In this document: piece after piece, positions 11,113 to 22,545 of the stretch
How the letters are laid out: the number at the start of each line of letters is the position of its first letter
Numbering within the stretch: position 1 is the first letter of the stretch
Assembly (NCBI RefSeq): GCF_900497805.2
Contig: NW_020954599.1
Location: 44,739,457-44,803,456, forward strand
From: Vombatus ursinus
Taxonomy: Eukaryota; Chordata; Mammalia; Diprotodontia; Vombatidae
Direction: 5' to 3'
Length of the DNA: 64,000 bases
Program-made: the position numbers and the translations under genes
The notes under the pieces: generated by a model
Database searches by the model: none
Seen by the model: only the letters and a program-made list of their open reading frames with translations
Told to the model about the DNA's origin: nothing

Positions 11113-12915
11113 CCCTATCTTTCCTTTTGAGAACTATTGTCTATATCATCTGCATTACACTAATGTCTTTATTTCAGATACTCTTTTTGAAAGTCACCTT
11201 CCTCAAGGAGATGCCCATTTTCTTTTAAAACAATGTTGATATCATAGAAATAATTTCAATAATTAAGGTCACTTGGGCTCCTATCTCTATTTCCTTTTTC
11301 TTTTTTATAGAACAAAAAAATAGGTGAGAAGCTAGATCTGGCCAGTATTTCTTTTTTGCGGGGGGGAATATACAAAAAAGAAAGAAGTTTAAAAAATAGA
11401 TAGTTGCCTGGTAAGGAAATGTGGTATCTGGTATTTTTTCCTCCCCCCAATGCACAATTAATGTCCTGTTCTTTCAAACTCTCAGTTCTAGTCAGGTGCA
11501 GAGGACTCTACCATGGGTGAACAAAATAGCTGTCCTTAGCACAGTGAAGACATCAACCCAAAACAGAAATGCCTGTTGGTCACGCTCATTAGAACAGAGA
11601 AAAAGTTCGGCACTTTTTACACTTATATGCCACCAGAAGAAAAAGAACGTAGTTTGAAGACATGAATGAAATAAAATGACAAATATGAATGGCGACCAGA
11701 TTTGTGGAAATTATTTTCAATCCCCCCCCCCCCCAGCAATAGTCTGCCTAGAATGCATGCATTACATGGATGAGATTCTTATTGTAAAGGCCTTGGGAAT
11801 AGCATGAGAAGGTATACAGGAATAAACTTCACCTCATGTACTGTCTTCCAGACAACATCTGAAATTCTGAAGTCAAGCTGTAGCCCTGGTGACTAATTAA
11901 AAAAAGATTAAAAAAAAATCCCCTCTCAAACAAAAGCCCTGCCACATTGCACAAGGCCCTCCAAAGACCTCCCACACGGCTACTCTGAATGACAGGTCTA
12001 ACAACCCCCAATATCACCACAAGCATTTGCAGCTAATTAGTTGGAAACAGATAATCCCACCCAAAGCCAACCAATAAGTGAGAACTTATGTGAAGGGTGA
12101 TCTCACCCTGGAGTTCTCAAGGAGACAACACAGAGATGGAAAAAAGAGTCAGGAGAAGGGTTTGAGGGTTTTATTCCCCAAATCCTCCATCTTTAGGAAT
12201 CTTCACCCATTTTGAGCCTCTTTAGAAGGTAGAAGGTAGATTTTATTTTCTGTCCAAAGGTTTCAATGCCGATTCATTGTTCAGCTTTTTAAAATTTGTT
12301 TTAGTTTAATGAAATATTAAATAATTTATCATAAATAAGAGTAACAAAATTTTCATCTTGCTAGCAGTAACCATCTTCCCCTGACACATTAGCAATTATG
12401 GAATACTTTCCCTGGAGACTTTTAAAAAATCAGCTGTCAGCTTTATTTGAGTAGCTGTTTTTCTGTAGGCAAAGGGGGATAGATTACCAGACCTCTAAAA
12501 ACTGTTTCAATTCTGTTTCTGTGATTCATAAATAGACCCTTTAGAGGGGGAAAAAAAGGCATAGGAAAGATGGGAAATTTGCTAAGTTAAAGTAATTTAA
12601 AATTTTTATATACTACAGTTTATTTCAGTGGAGTACAGTCATATATGAACACAGATGCATAAATATTGCAATATGCATATGTATTGAATAAAGTACATAC
12701 AAAAGATGTGGTGTTTGGTTCCTTCAGAGATAAAATAAGAAATTAGGTTTCACTATTTTCACCATAATTATTCCTGCATTCATTTGTAAAGAGGAAATAA
12801 ATAAAAATATAGAATGAAAATATTAGACAACTTAAAATATAGGATGAAATAACTAGACACAGTTCTATGCACTATACTATCATAAATTTATATAAAATCA
12901 ATGTACAAACACTTA
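11113..12915. other. Long unassigned stretch
   Basis: About 1.8 kb without recognised repeats or genes. A 13-base C run occupies 11722-11734. Frames at 11225-11657 overlap each other on both strands and lack motifs. The part near 11830-12170 is less AT-rich and could hold conserved non-coding sequence, which cannot be judged from one genome. Confidence 0.4.
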
Positions 12916-13012
12916 TTAAGCACCTACTATGTCTACTGTACTACATGCTAGGGATACAGTGATGAAAATGAAAGCATCTGCTGTCAGAGAACTGACATTC
13001 TAAAATGATGGA
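12916..13012 (-). repeat. L2 3' tail, antisense
   Basis: 'attaagcacctactatgtct' then 'catgctagggatacagtgat' and 'gagaactgacattctaaaat' complement the L2 3' UTR. Confidence 0.65.
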
Positions 13013-13329
13013 TCTATAGTTGCCTTCTCCATCTCAGCCACTTGTTCAGCCTTCCTAGATGGGAGAATACTTCCCATTAAATATGCTTTATAGAGAGAAA
13101 TCTGTTTGTTGAGGAGAAATCTTTTCATTAAGTTTTAGAGTCCATTTTAGAAAGTCAATCTGACAGGAGGAAATGAAATCCAGAATGAAGCAAGAGGTCC
13201 TGAAGGCTTATGTAACCATTGGGTGAGACACAGATCAGGAAGATCAGAAATGAGCAGAACAGACTGGGCAAAGGCCAGATTGCTAGATGGGAGACCTAAG
13301 TTCAGACAAAGGTCCAAAGAAGGCTCCGA

Positions 13330-13515
13330 TGAGCTGAGATATTTATAGAAGAAAGCTGTTTTGGGAACTAGAGGGCCTAGATTCAAGTCCTATCTCTGCC
13401 ATCTACTGTGTGACACTGGGTAAGTCATTTTAACTTCTATGATTTTAGTCTCTTCATCAATAAAATGAAGGGGTTGGACTAAAGGGACTTAAGATCCTAT
13501 CCAGTTCTATATGAT
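13330..13515 (+). repeat. tRNA-derived SINE (MIR-like with 'ggactagatgacc' tail)
   Basis: 'gcctagattcaagtcctatc', 'ctactgtgtgacactgggta', 'cttcatcaataaaatgaagg' and the tail 'gttggactaaagggactt' ending 'gatcatcctatga'. Nearly full length. Confidence 0.8.
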
Positions 13516-13592
13516 CATCCTATGAGAAAAACTGAGAAACCAAGAGTACACATAGAGAAGACAAGGAGTTAGGGAAGGTGAAGATGTAAGTT

Positions 13593-13609
13593 TAAGAGAG
13601 AGACAGAGA

Positions 13610-13643
<34 letters not shown>

Positions 13644-13651
13644 CAGACAGA

Positions 13652-13685
<34 letters not shown>

Positions 13686-13720
13686 CAGAGACAGAAAGAA
13701 AGCAACAGAGAGACAGAGAC
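13593..13720. repeat. (GA)n/(GACA)n microsatellite
   Basis: About 125 bp of purine-rich GA repeats interspersed with ACAGAG units on the plus strand. Confidence 0.95.
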
Positions 13721-13739
13721 TAGAAAGTAGTAAACCTTA

Positions 13740-15300
13740 TCAACCTTATATAGACTCCTAAAAAATTAGAACAGACCAAATGAAAATGAAGGACTGTATG
13801 AAATAGCAATAAATATTCATTGAAAGATTGAAAATCTCTTAATTTTTAAACCAAAAGATTGAAAAACAAATGTAGGATATATCTGATATAAAAAAACAAC
13901 TAACCCATAAAACAAGCCAAAGAGAGATAATTTAAGACTCATTGGGTCTCCTGAAAACCATGATAAAAAATACTAGGTGGTATATTTCAAGAAATCATAA
14001 ATGAAAACTGCCCACCAAGTAAAAATAGAAAAAATCCACTAATCCCCTCTTGAAAGAAACCTTAAAAAGAAAAATCCCAGGAATGTCATAGCTCAAATCC
14101 AGAACTTCTATGTTGAAGAAAAAATGCTACAAACATCCAGAAAGAAGGAGTTTCAAGTTTCAATGAACCTCAATTAGGAGCATATAAGACCTGGCATCTT
14201 CTACTATAAATCAGAGTAGAGTTTGGAATATAATATTTCAAATTACAAAAGATACGGGCTTTTAGCCAAGAATAACTTCTCCTGCAAAGATGAGTATAAT
14301 ACAAGGAAAATATTGACCTTTAATGCAATATGGGACTTTCAAGCATTTCCAAAGAAAAGAGCAGAATTGAGTAGGAACTTTGAAACACAAGCACATGAAT
14401 CCAGAGAAACCCAGAAAGGTAAAATTTTTTTGAGTATTTCTTGGAAGGAATTCATGACTCTGCATTGCTAGTGTGAAGAGGAAGAGAAGAAAAAAGTATT
14501 CCTTCAGAACCTTAAAGTTTTCAAAGGATATTGAGGGAGCTAAACAAGGAAAAAAATTGACAAGTGGGTTTATTATTTCTGTTCTGAGAATTTGAAGAGA
14601 GGAAAGGGAAGGGAGAATAAGAGGATTATTCTATTGTAGAAAGGAGGATAAGGGAGTAGAACTTGCTCTTTTTTGTAATTGGGATGCATAAGTAGAATAG
14701 TATGCAAACATGGAACATGAAGAAGTGGGAGGGAGAATCAAATGAACCTTACTCTCTTCTGAATTGGCCCGAGGAGGGTTAAACACAAGCAAATAGTTTG
14801 GTGTACAAATCCATCAAACTCAATAGCACAGAGTTGGAGATCATTAAGAGGGATGATAATACTAAGGAGGGAATGGTTGAAAGAAAAACAAACTTACTGA
14901 TTCTGTGGAGGCAGATTAAAATGAAAAAGAAAAAGGAAACTGGGCTCAGTGGAGGGGCCTATCAGCTTGGGAATAGCTGAACTATTTGTGGTGGATGAAT
15001 ATAATGACGTATTAATGTGCCATACAAAATGATGAAAAAGATGCTTCCTGGGAGAATTCTGGGAGGTACGGATTGATATACAGTAGAGAAGAATAGAAGG
15101 AAGTTCATGAGGAAGAACCAACAAGTAAGATAGTTTTGAAAGCAATGTGCAGAATTTATTATATATATGTATATATGTTTACATGAAATGGAAACTTATT
15201 GTTTTATATACAATTTCCCTTTTGTGATCTGTGTATGTGGGCATGTGCATCTTTTTTTTTTGTATTTAAATTCAGAAGAAAATAATAAAAATTTGAAATA
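13740..15300 (+). mobile_element. Old HAL1/L1-like element (ORF1 C-terminus, spacer, ORF2 end)
   Basis: A diverged plus-strand LINE-1 derivative. Around 14330-14400 the translation reads DFQAFPKKRAELSRNFE, matching the ORF1 C-terminal block of the minus-strand copies in this window (EDFQAFLMKRPELNRKFD, read there in interrupted frames). A purine-rich spacer follows (14470-14760). From about 14950 the sequence parallels the ORF2 C-terminus (here GGAYQLGNS, elsewhere GMPINWGMA). It ends in A-rich DNA near 15290. Central ORF2 was never present or is unrecognisable, as in HAL1. The 5' boundary is uncertain. Confidence 0.7.
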
Positions 15301-15307
15301 AAACAAG

Positions 15308-15362
15308 GGAGTGGACTCTATGATCTCTGAGTTTCTTTCCAGTTTAGATATAAGATCCTATG
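15308..15362 (+). repeat. SINE 3' tail fragment
   Basis: 'gagtggactctatgatctct' then 'agatataagatcctatgaat' matches the marsupial SINE end. It lies directly after the LINE A-rich tail. Confidence 0.5.
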
Positions 15363-16039
15363 AATCAAAAGTTTGGCCATTATGTGAAACATTCTCCTCC
15401 CCCGCCCCCAACCAACGCAAGAATTGCTTACTGAGGCAAGGATGGGAATGTGTTCTCTACTGAGAAAGGGAATACCTGTAATCATGAAATCTGCTTTTTG
15501 TGATGAAACAAAGATGAGTCCAGATCTTGGTATGTGTTCCGTAGATGGAAACATATTCTTTTGAGCCCTCTGGCTTTGGTTTTTGAGAACTGAGTTGAAT
15601 GTTTGCAGTGATAACCCTTTTGGTTACTTTGGTGTTTGAACATTGATCAAAAGAGCTCTGACATAGCTACATTTTAAAAGCATTTGGGGGACTAAATCCC
15701 TCAAGAAAGGGCAGACAACTGTTTTTTTTTTTGGTCGAATAACTGATGTTCCTCTTCCTTTCCCCTTCCCCCAAATATCAAGGGCCACATATGAGCACAT
15801 AGCAAAGAATCTTTTGTAATAGAAAAAAGATTTTTAAAATGTTTGACTCAATGGCCTTTTAAAATTAAAAACAGAGGCCATAATGCTTTATTTAGCCAAA
15901 TGAATGAAAGAATGGACCCAGAGAAACCAAAGCTTTTTTTTTTTTTTTATTGGAAGACCTTGGGTATTATCTGATGAGATAGAGTGAAACAGAAAGTGAT
16001 GAAATAGGAGTTATACAAACAGTAAGAGAAAGCAAATAG
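15363..16039. other. Unassigned stretch
   Basis: Poly-T runs at 15720-15732 and 15935-15949. Nothing else recognised. Confidence 0.4.
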
Positions 16040-16100
16040 AATACTGGATTCTGCACATAGTAGGCACTTAAGAAGCATATACTGAATTATTGAGTTGAAC
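16040..16100 (+). repeat. L2 3' tail fragment
   Basis: 'cacatagtaggcacttaaga' followed by 'tactgaattattgagttgaa' resembles the L2 end. Confidence 0.55.
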
Positions 16101-17368
16101 GCCAAATACAGTGGAGGGGAAAATAAGGTAGATTATATTTTATTTTTATTAGTTTGTTTTTTTTTTAATTGGAGCAGGAGATGTAAAGCAAATATATGAT
16201 GGGAAGAGAAAATAGTCTGGTCACATTGGGAAGTTGAGGGAGGACAGATGAACAGCCTAAGTACTCCATTGGTACACACATACCCTTGCAATGTCAGGAA
16301 AAAATAAGAAAAACCTGTTTAACCCACTGGGTGGACCCTCTGCAATGAATTTATGGGAGGACCTGGTCAAGAGTCACATAAGATGGGCCAACATGGATGT
16401 GATGCAATCTGCACCATTGAAGGAAATTCACAAGATGGTGAGGTCAATTGGAATATTTTTAGTATTTAATTTTTTTTCTGGAATGCTTTTTGTTTTCTAT
16501 ATTGCCACTATTTCCCAATGTTCTATTTTGCCAACATTCCCAGATATTAAAGGGTATACTTACCCACAAAATATGTAGTAACAAAAATGCATTTCTACAT
16601 GTCCATTAACAACAAGATGATATTGGGATAATGTCTGAACAGTATTTTCAATGATAAAAAGCATTTCAAATAACATTTCAAATAAATTTCACCAAAAGTG
16701 TTCAGTCTTCCTGAGTGACTTTCATCTTAGTCATTTCCTTAAAGGTTATAGCAGGTTGCAGATAAATTTTGCAATCAGAAAGGTATAGGATAGGTTAGAG
16801 TAGATGGGAGTGGAGAACAGGTTAAAAGCTCAGCCAACTCAAAGACAATTCTACCAATCAAATGAAATTTTCATAGCAGTTAGAGGTGAAAGAGCTTTAA
16901 AGACTACCTAATCTGGGGTGATAGAGATGGTACAATAGCATCTTGATATGGTACTGAGAGAATGAGAGCAGGTTTTTTTTTCCCCAGAACCAGAATAAAT
17001 AAGCCAAACCAAAAAAAAAAAAGTGCCAAAGGACAGATTAGATTAACTTTCATGCCTATTGAGACCTTTTTAATGCATGTTTTCTATCCTTATATATCTA
17101 AAGAATCATGATACTGGAAACAGCTTCCAAAACTAGACTATGCAAAGAACACTTGGAATGAACTTTAAAGGAAAAAAGAAAGCAAAAAGGAAAGGGATTT
17201 GAGTGGTAGGAATAGAGAGATTCAAAGAACACTCGGTTACCCTGATTTTTTACACATATGAGAGGAAGACATTATATAAAAAAGGGCAACTTCGGAAGTG
17301 AAGTTGAATGGAAAAACCCAACGTCTTATTGAATACAGTGGTTAGTTAGGTTCAACCAATGACATGAA
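16101..17368. other. Unassigned stretch with a 95-codon frame
   Basis: The frame at 16291-16578 (plus, starting MSGKNKKNLFNPLGG) has a hydrophobic patch in its second half (FLVFNFFSGMLFVFYIATI). I match it to no family, and no promoter, splice or polyadenylation context supports it. The rest holds no recognised repeat. Confidence 0.4.
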
Positions 17369-17572
17369 AGGTAGTTTGGTGTAATGGATGGGGGCTGAAC
17401 TAAGATTCAGGAAGATCCAAGTTTGAATCTTGCATCAGACATTTATTAGCTGTGTGACCTTCGGGAAATTGCTCAAGGTCTCCGGACCTCAGTTTTCTCA
17501 TCTGAAAAATGGAGGGGGTCGAATTTGGTGATTCATAAAGCCCCTTCCAGCACTACATCTATTATCCTAAGG
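17369..17572 (+). repeat. tRNA-derived SINE
   Basis: Nearly complete: 'gtagtttggtgtaatggatg' head, 'ccaagtttgaatcttgcatc' B-box region, 'ttagctgtgtgaccttcggg', 'cagttttctcatctgaaaaa' and tail 'ccccttccagcactacatct'. Confidence 0.85.
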
Positions 17573-19369
17573 TCACCCTTGCTTTTTTGGTCCCAAAGCA
17601 AGAATAGTGGAGAAAAGGGTAGAAGAAGTGAACAAGGTCAGGGAAAATAAAATGAGCCACATGTGGTTCATTTCAAGAAATATTCAATGTAATCAGTCTA
17701 CATCAACTGAATGCCTAAATATTTTTTCAAGTAAATGCAAATTCTGCATATCTTTCAAAAAATTCCACTTCCTTAGATTTGGATAGCTCCTAAAGTTATG
17801 AGTATACTTATCCATTACTTATTTTTGTACATAATCACTGAAAACAGATTTTTCTTAAGAAAGCTTTTTATGATGACCCTTACAAATGCCTGAAGGGCAG
17901 CTTTTTTAAATGAGAAAGCCCATGCTGCTGTACATACCAAAACCACTTTCTAATGTTCTTTAACCTTGTGCCATTTGGACTCTCCTCTCCAAACAGATCT
18001 ATTTCAGTAAGTGGCCCATTAACATTACATGGAGAAAAAGTCCCATTCCTTGCCCCCCCCATCCCTTTCCAAACCACTGACCCCCTCCCAAGCTATCCCT
18101 GGTGTTTGTACTGATATTACAACCACTTTAGCAAATTGAAACTCTTCAGCGGATCTTGACTCCAGATCAGCGCCAGTTCCAACCCTCAATCGTCTGACTA
18201 TAGCAAACCCCAGACACTGTTTACGTAATAGTAATCAACATGGTAAATTTAGAATATCCTAGAATAAATTATGATAAATTTCCTGCTTCAGAATAAAGAT
18301 AACATAATGGGGGAGGCAGTGGTTATTTCCTCAAGGGGGAGGAGGGTAAATTGATGAACGTACATTCTCTTGTTGGGGCTATTATGATACAACTTTTTCC
18401 CCCCAAGTTGGAATTTGGAGGATACAGTGATGAGAAATATGAAACTCATGACCCCAGAAGCATAAATTGAAATTAGATTATTTTCAACCAGTTTTCACAT
18501 ATTTCAGTTTGAACTACAAGTTCACATTTTAAAACTTGAGGTGTTTTTTTTTTAAATTTGTGTGTGTTTTTCTAGGGGTCAAGAGATGAAATGTGCACAT
18601 CAAGGGAGAAGCATGGCTTGCTGAGAAGAGGATGCACTTCTTATGTACTTCCTCCCAGAGGTGTGACCTACTGCTCTCCAAAAAGATTCCTAAAGAGTGT
18701 GCCAGATACAGAGTTCTTAAACAGACTTTCTCTTCAACGATTAGAATGACTGGCTAATATCGCTTTAAATCTAACAAAGCAGCATTAAAAAAAAAAAAGA
18801 GACAAAAACTTCCTTCTTTGCATTTGAGTTCCACATGTGAAACTGAGGGGTCTGCTTGGAATTCAGGTTTCACCTTTGACTTCAGAATCTGCAACAGCAG
18901 CCACCAATGAGCAAAACAGCCATGCCACAGATAGAGGCCTTTTTCATTCTCATTTGCTTCTGCCCTCTTTAAATTCCTATCAGCTATGCTTAACAATTTC
19001 CTTTTTCATTCAGGATACCTTCATCAACTTAATAACAGGTCTCATTTTCCTCAGTATACGTCCATTCCCTCGCTTTGTATTGCCATATTAACCTAGACAT
19101 GATCTGTGATTGCTCCCAACAGTTCTGATCTAGTGAATGAAAAGGGCTTTGTGGCAAGGAATAAGCAAATGGTAGAATTTATGGCTATTCAGCCAAGGTA
19201 AAGTACAGCCAAAGTCATATCTTGGTTACTTATACTTTGATATTTTAAATGATCTGTGATTTCACACATGTATATTATCTCTATTGATTTATTATTTGGG
19301 GATTCGATTTGGTGGAGAGAGCTGCTGGTGAGAAAATTCACTCTACCAGTGCAGAACAGCAACTGTTTC
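17573..19369. other. Long unassigned stretch
   Basis: About 1.8 kb, no repeat or gene recognised. The part at roughly 18100-18430 has a more even base composition than its surroundings, so it is a candidate for conserved non-coding sequence. Overlapping open frames at 18754-19091 lie on opposite strands and are not supported. Confidence 0.4.
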
Positions 19370-19525
19370 TCTAACTTGAAGTCTTAGAGAATTACCTGGG
19401 GGCATTGAAGAACTAAGTGATTTGTTGTGGTTACACAGCTGCTATGTGTCAGAGGTAGCATTTGAACCCAAGTTTTCTGACTATGAGACCATTTATCTAT
19501 TATACCACTTTGCTGTCACCTCAAA
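19370..19525 (-). repeat. MIR/THER SINE, antisense
   Basis: 'gttacacagctgctatgtgt', 'agcatttgaacccaagtttt' and 'tatctattataccactttgc' are the complements of the SINE core, B box and head. Confidence 0.7.
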
Positions 19526-19627
19526 CTGAAAACCATGAATTTTATGTGTAGCTATGCTTGAAAAAAAATCACGTGTTTGTCAGTCCTCTTGTAATGAGAA
19601 GTTGAATATCTGTCTAGAAATATAGCT

Positions 19628-19677
19628 ATACTATATATATGTATATATACATATATACATATATATATACTATATAA
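19628..19677. repeat. TA-rich microsatellite
   Basis: Alternating TATA and TACATA units. Confidence 0.9.
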
Positions 19678-19700
19678 TACTAAAGGCAGAATTGTGCCAT

Positions 19701-19834
19701 CTTAATATACTTTTTTTTTGAGGTAATTGGGGCTAAGTGATTTGCCCAGGGTCACATAGCTAGCAAATGTTCTGAGGCTGGATTTGAACTCAGATCCTCC
19801 TGATACCAGGGCCAGTACTCTATCCAGCTCCCCC
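19701..19834 (-). repeat. WSINE1-type SINE, antisense
   Basis: Poly-T (19711-19719), then 'aggtaattggggctaagtga', 'ggatttgaactcagatcctc' and 'ccagtactctatccagctcc'. The head is internally shortened: the 'actgtgccacctag' part is missing. Flanks 'cttaatatac' and 'cttaaaatat' may be a decayed TSD. Confidence 0.85.
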
Positions 19835-20915
19835 TTAAAATATTTATGAAGAGTGGCAAACAACATAGACCCCAAAAGACTGATGATGTCAACATGTAAA
19901 AAAAAAAAAAAAGACCTGGCAGAAATACAGATTCCTGGGTCCTAAAGAAATAAGTCTTGAATAGCCGAACTCACAGCCTGTCTTAATGTCACTTTATTTA
20001 TTTAAAAACAGAAAATGATGAATGATTTTCAGGGAGTAGAGTAAAGACGTCCTATAAATTGAATAAACACATTAAACCAATTACCACATTAAAAAGTGAT
20101 ATCGGTATGCACATTGGTGAAATAAACCCTCAGTGATTTGGAATGGGTGAGAAAGACACAGCATCCAAATTTTACTAAATAAAAACAAGAATTTATTGCT
20201 GAAATTGGTGCTTCCTGTAGTTATTTAGGAATGTGAAATATGCTCTAACTTGCAGCCCCTGAAAAGCCGACAATTGAATTGTTTATAGGACACATTAGGT
20301 AGTCAGTAAGTGCTTTTTTGGGGGAGAGAAGGTTGACCAACAATTAATGAATATACTAAGCATCACTGTATCAAGAGTACATAAGGCAATCATCAAACAT
20401 ATGGAAACTGAAAGTCTGTTCCTCACTTTCATGTTTTCATCCTCTCACTTCATTAAATGCTTTTATCTAAGCTGTATAATGCTATGCCTTGAAATTACAT
20501 CATGGTCTGATGGCCCTTCTAGTAAAGAACCTTTCTTTCTTACGTAGATCTGATCTTGCAGACAGAGCTACTGAAGCATTAAAATGCCACTCTTGGAGAG
20601 ATACTCAATTTCCCAATGTCCCTTCACTACAGAATTGTCAACTGTGACTGGACTGGTCTAAACAAATCACAGGTCTCAACTTGGCATAAATGCAGTTGGT
20701 ATGGCTTTGGAGACTTCAGACTTCGTGGCTTCTACAATTGATTCCCTTGGAGTTTAGATCCATATAATGGGGAAGAACCTAGGAGCAAGCCCAAGAGATT
20801 GTCTCAGACCTGGGCCAACTGAATAATTTGAGCCCCTTCTTTTTCAGGCTTTTGACTTCACTCAAAGGTTCAGTTTGATTTTGGAACTTGTTTTCCTTAA
20901 ATGGATAAAAATCTC
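19835..20915. other. Unassigned stretch
   Basis: No repeat or gene recognised. The 66-codon frame at 20347-20547 lacks motifs. An A run lies at 19899-19912. Confidence 0.4.
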
Positions 20916-21120
20916 TTCAGGCACAGTGGTATAATGGAAAGAGCAATAGATTTGGGGTCAGAGTCCGTGGGTTCAAATCCCACCTCTCCCTCTTACTACC
21001 CATGGAATGTTGGGCAAGTAATTTAACCTCCACGGGCCTGGGTCTACTCATTTTAAAAATGAGAGAATTGAACCAGATGGCCTCCAAAGTGTCTTCAAAC
21101 ACTATATTTATGATCCTACA
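20916..21120 (+). repeat. tRNA-derived SINE, near full length
   Basis: Head 'caggcacagtggtataatgg' (A-box-like), B-box-like 'ggttcaaatcc' at 20970-20980, core 'gggcaagtaatttaacctcc', tail 'gaattgaaccagatggcctc' and 'atttatgatcctaca'. The tRNA-like promoter boxes are readable, but I take it as a SINE, not a tRNA gene. Confidence 0.85.
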
Positions 21121-21279
21121 CGGAAAGACAAGATGAAAGAACTACCATAATTTCCTCTTGAAAACTAGTTTGAGCTAATTGCTCAATAGAAGACCAATGG
21201 GTGAGCATAGATTTCTTCTAAGGAGAAATTAACTGGCCAGCTTCGGAACTGTTCAGAGACTCAGTGAAAATAAAAAAGG

Positions 21280-21440
21280 TATCATGGTACAGTGGATATG
21301 GTGCTGGCTTTGGAGTCAGGAAGAACTCATTCTTCTGACACTTGTGTGATCACAAATTATTCAACTTCTTGAATAACATTTTCTCATTTAGATTGTCTCT
21401 AAAGTCTCTTCTACCTTTAAATTCATGATCTTACAAATGC
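21280..21440 (+). repeat. tRNA-derived SINE, internally shortened
   Basis: 'catggtacagtggatatggt', 'ctttggagtcaggaagaact', then a shortened core and the tail 'tctcttctacctttaaattc'. Confidence 0.75.
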
Positions 21441-21479
21441 CTAACAGCCAAGCAAAAAAAAAAAAAGATAAGCAGATTA

Positions 21480-21822
21480 AAATGATAATAACTCAATTAC
21501 CAAAAGTTTTTTCATTTTTAAAATGTGTTTTCCTTTGTAATGTATTTTATTCCTCTCCTAACAAAATCTAGTCACACTAAGAACAAAACATTCCTCATCC
21601 AATTGCTATTGACTCCAATATATATATTTTTGGTTTTGTTTATACTTCTTGTTTTTTCAGCACATTAATTTCCAAATATATTCCTTTCTCACCCACCTCA
21701 TGAGTATTCCTTTGTAACAAAGATTAAAAAAGAAAAAGAAACAATAGTTAAGCGAAACCAGCTAATCTATCAATCAGTTCTAATAACATATTCGACATTC
21801 CACTCTCATTGTCCCTCATTAT
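21480..21822 (-). repeat. Old L1-like 3' end, antisense
   Basis: 'aatttccaaatatattcctt', 'tattcctttgtaacaaagat' and the A-rich 'aaaaagaaaaagaaacaata' resemble the antisense 3' region of an old marsupial L1 family. No coding part is readable. Confidence 0.5.
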
Positions 21823-22062
21823 GGCAACTAGGTGACACAGTGGATAGAGTGTTGGGCCTAGAGAAAGGAAGACCTTAGTTAAAATCCAATCTCTGACAAT
21901 AGCTGTATGACTCTGAGTAAGTCATTTAACCCTGTTTGCCTCAGTTTCCTCATCTGTAAATTGAGCTGGAAATGGCGACCCACTCTAGTATCTTTGCCAA
22001 GAAAACCCCAGATGGGGTCATGTTGAGTCAGAAATGACTGAACAACAATGCATTTTCTTAAT
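21823..22062 (+). repeat. MAR1-type SINE
   Basis: 'ggcaactaggtgacacagtg' head, 'cctcagtttcctcatctgta', 'aatggcgacccactctagta', 'gaaaaccccagatggggtca' and end 'tgactgaacaacaatg'. Full length with an RTE-like tail. Confidence 0.9.
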
Positions 22063-22119
22063 TCTATTCTGGGAGCAAGTCTGGTCATTATAATTTCATA
22101 GTATCAAGTTTTGACTTAT

Positions 22120-22180
22120 TATCCATATACATACACATATATATGTATACACACACACACACACACAAACACACACTCAC
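22120..22180. repeat. (CA)n microsatellite
   Basis: 'tacatacacatatatatg' leading into about 20 bp of pure CA and an interrupted CA end. Confidence 0.9.
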
Positions 22181-22199
22181 TCTTTTCCTGGTTCTACTA

Positions 22200-22390
22200 A
22201 ACTTTATAGCTCACTAGGCTTTCCATTTATGATCTCACTTGATTTTCATCACAGTCCTGTGAAATAGGTTGTTCAGAGGTCTAGAGGATGATTTTTGTTA
22301 TTCTTATTTTACAGATGAAGAAACTGAATCATAGATGGTAAAATGACTTGCCTAAGGTCATGTAGCTAATAAAGAATGGAAATGGTAATC
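22200..22390 (-). repeat. THER1/MIR SINE 3' half, antisense
   Basis: 'atcacagtcctgtgaaatag', 'cttattttacagatgaagaa' and 'cctaaggtcatgtagctaat' complement the CORE-SINE 3' half. The head is absent. Confidence 0.7.
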
Positions 22391-22419
22391 ATATTTTCTT
22401 ATTGCAAGGGCATTCATTG

Positions 22420-22545
22420 CTTTTTCTACTGCATTAGAAGTATTCTAGGAATCTTTCTTTGTTTGAAGAGAAATAAGTTCTATCCCTGACTTTGTCACTA
22501 ATTTGTAGGGTGACTTTAGGCAAGTCTTCCTCTCCGACTCAATTG
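22420..22545 (+). repeat. Local duplication copy A (MIR-like core)
   Basis: 'tttctactgcattagaagta' through 'aatttgtagggtgactttag' and 'gcaagtcttcctctcc'. It contains a MIR-like core, but its flanks also match the copy at 23412-23535, so the two derive from a local duplication rather than only from a shared SINE. Confidence 0.6.

Noticed and set aside
20916-21000. Possible tRNA gene with A and B boxes
   Set aside because: The boxes are those of a tRNA-derived SINE. The typical SINE core and tail follow, and no tRNA cloverleaf is evident.
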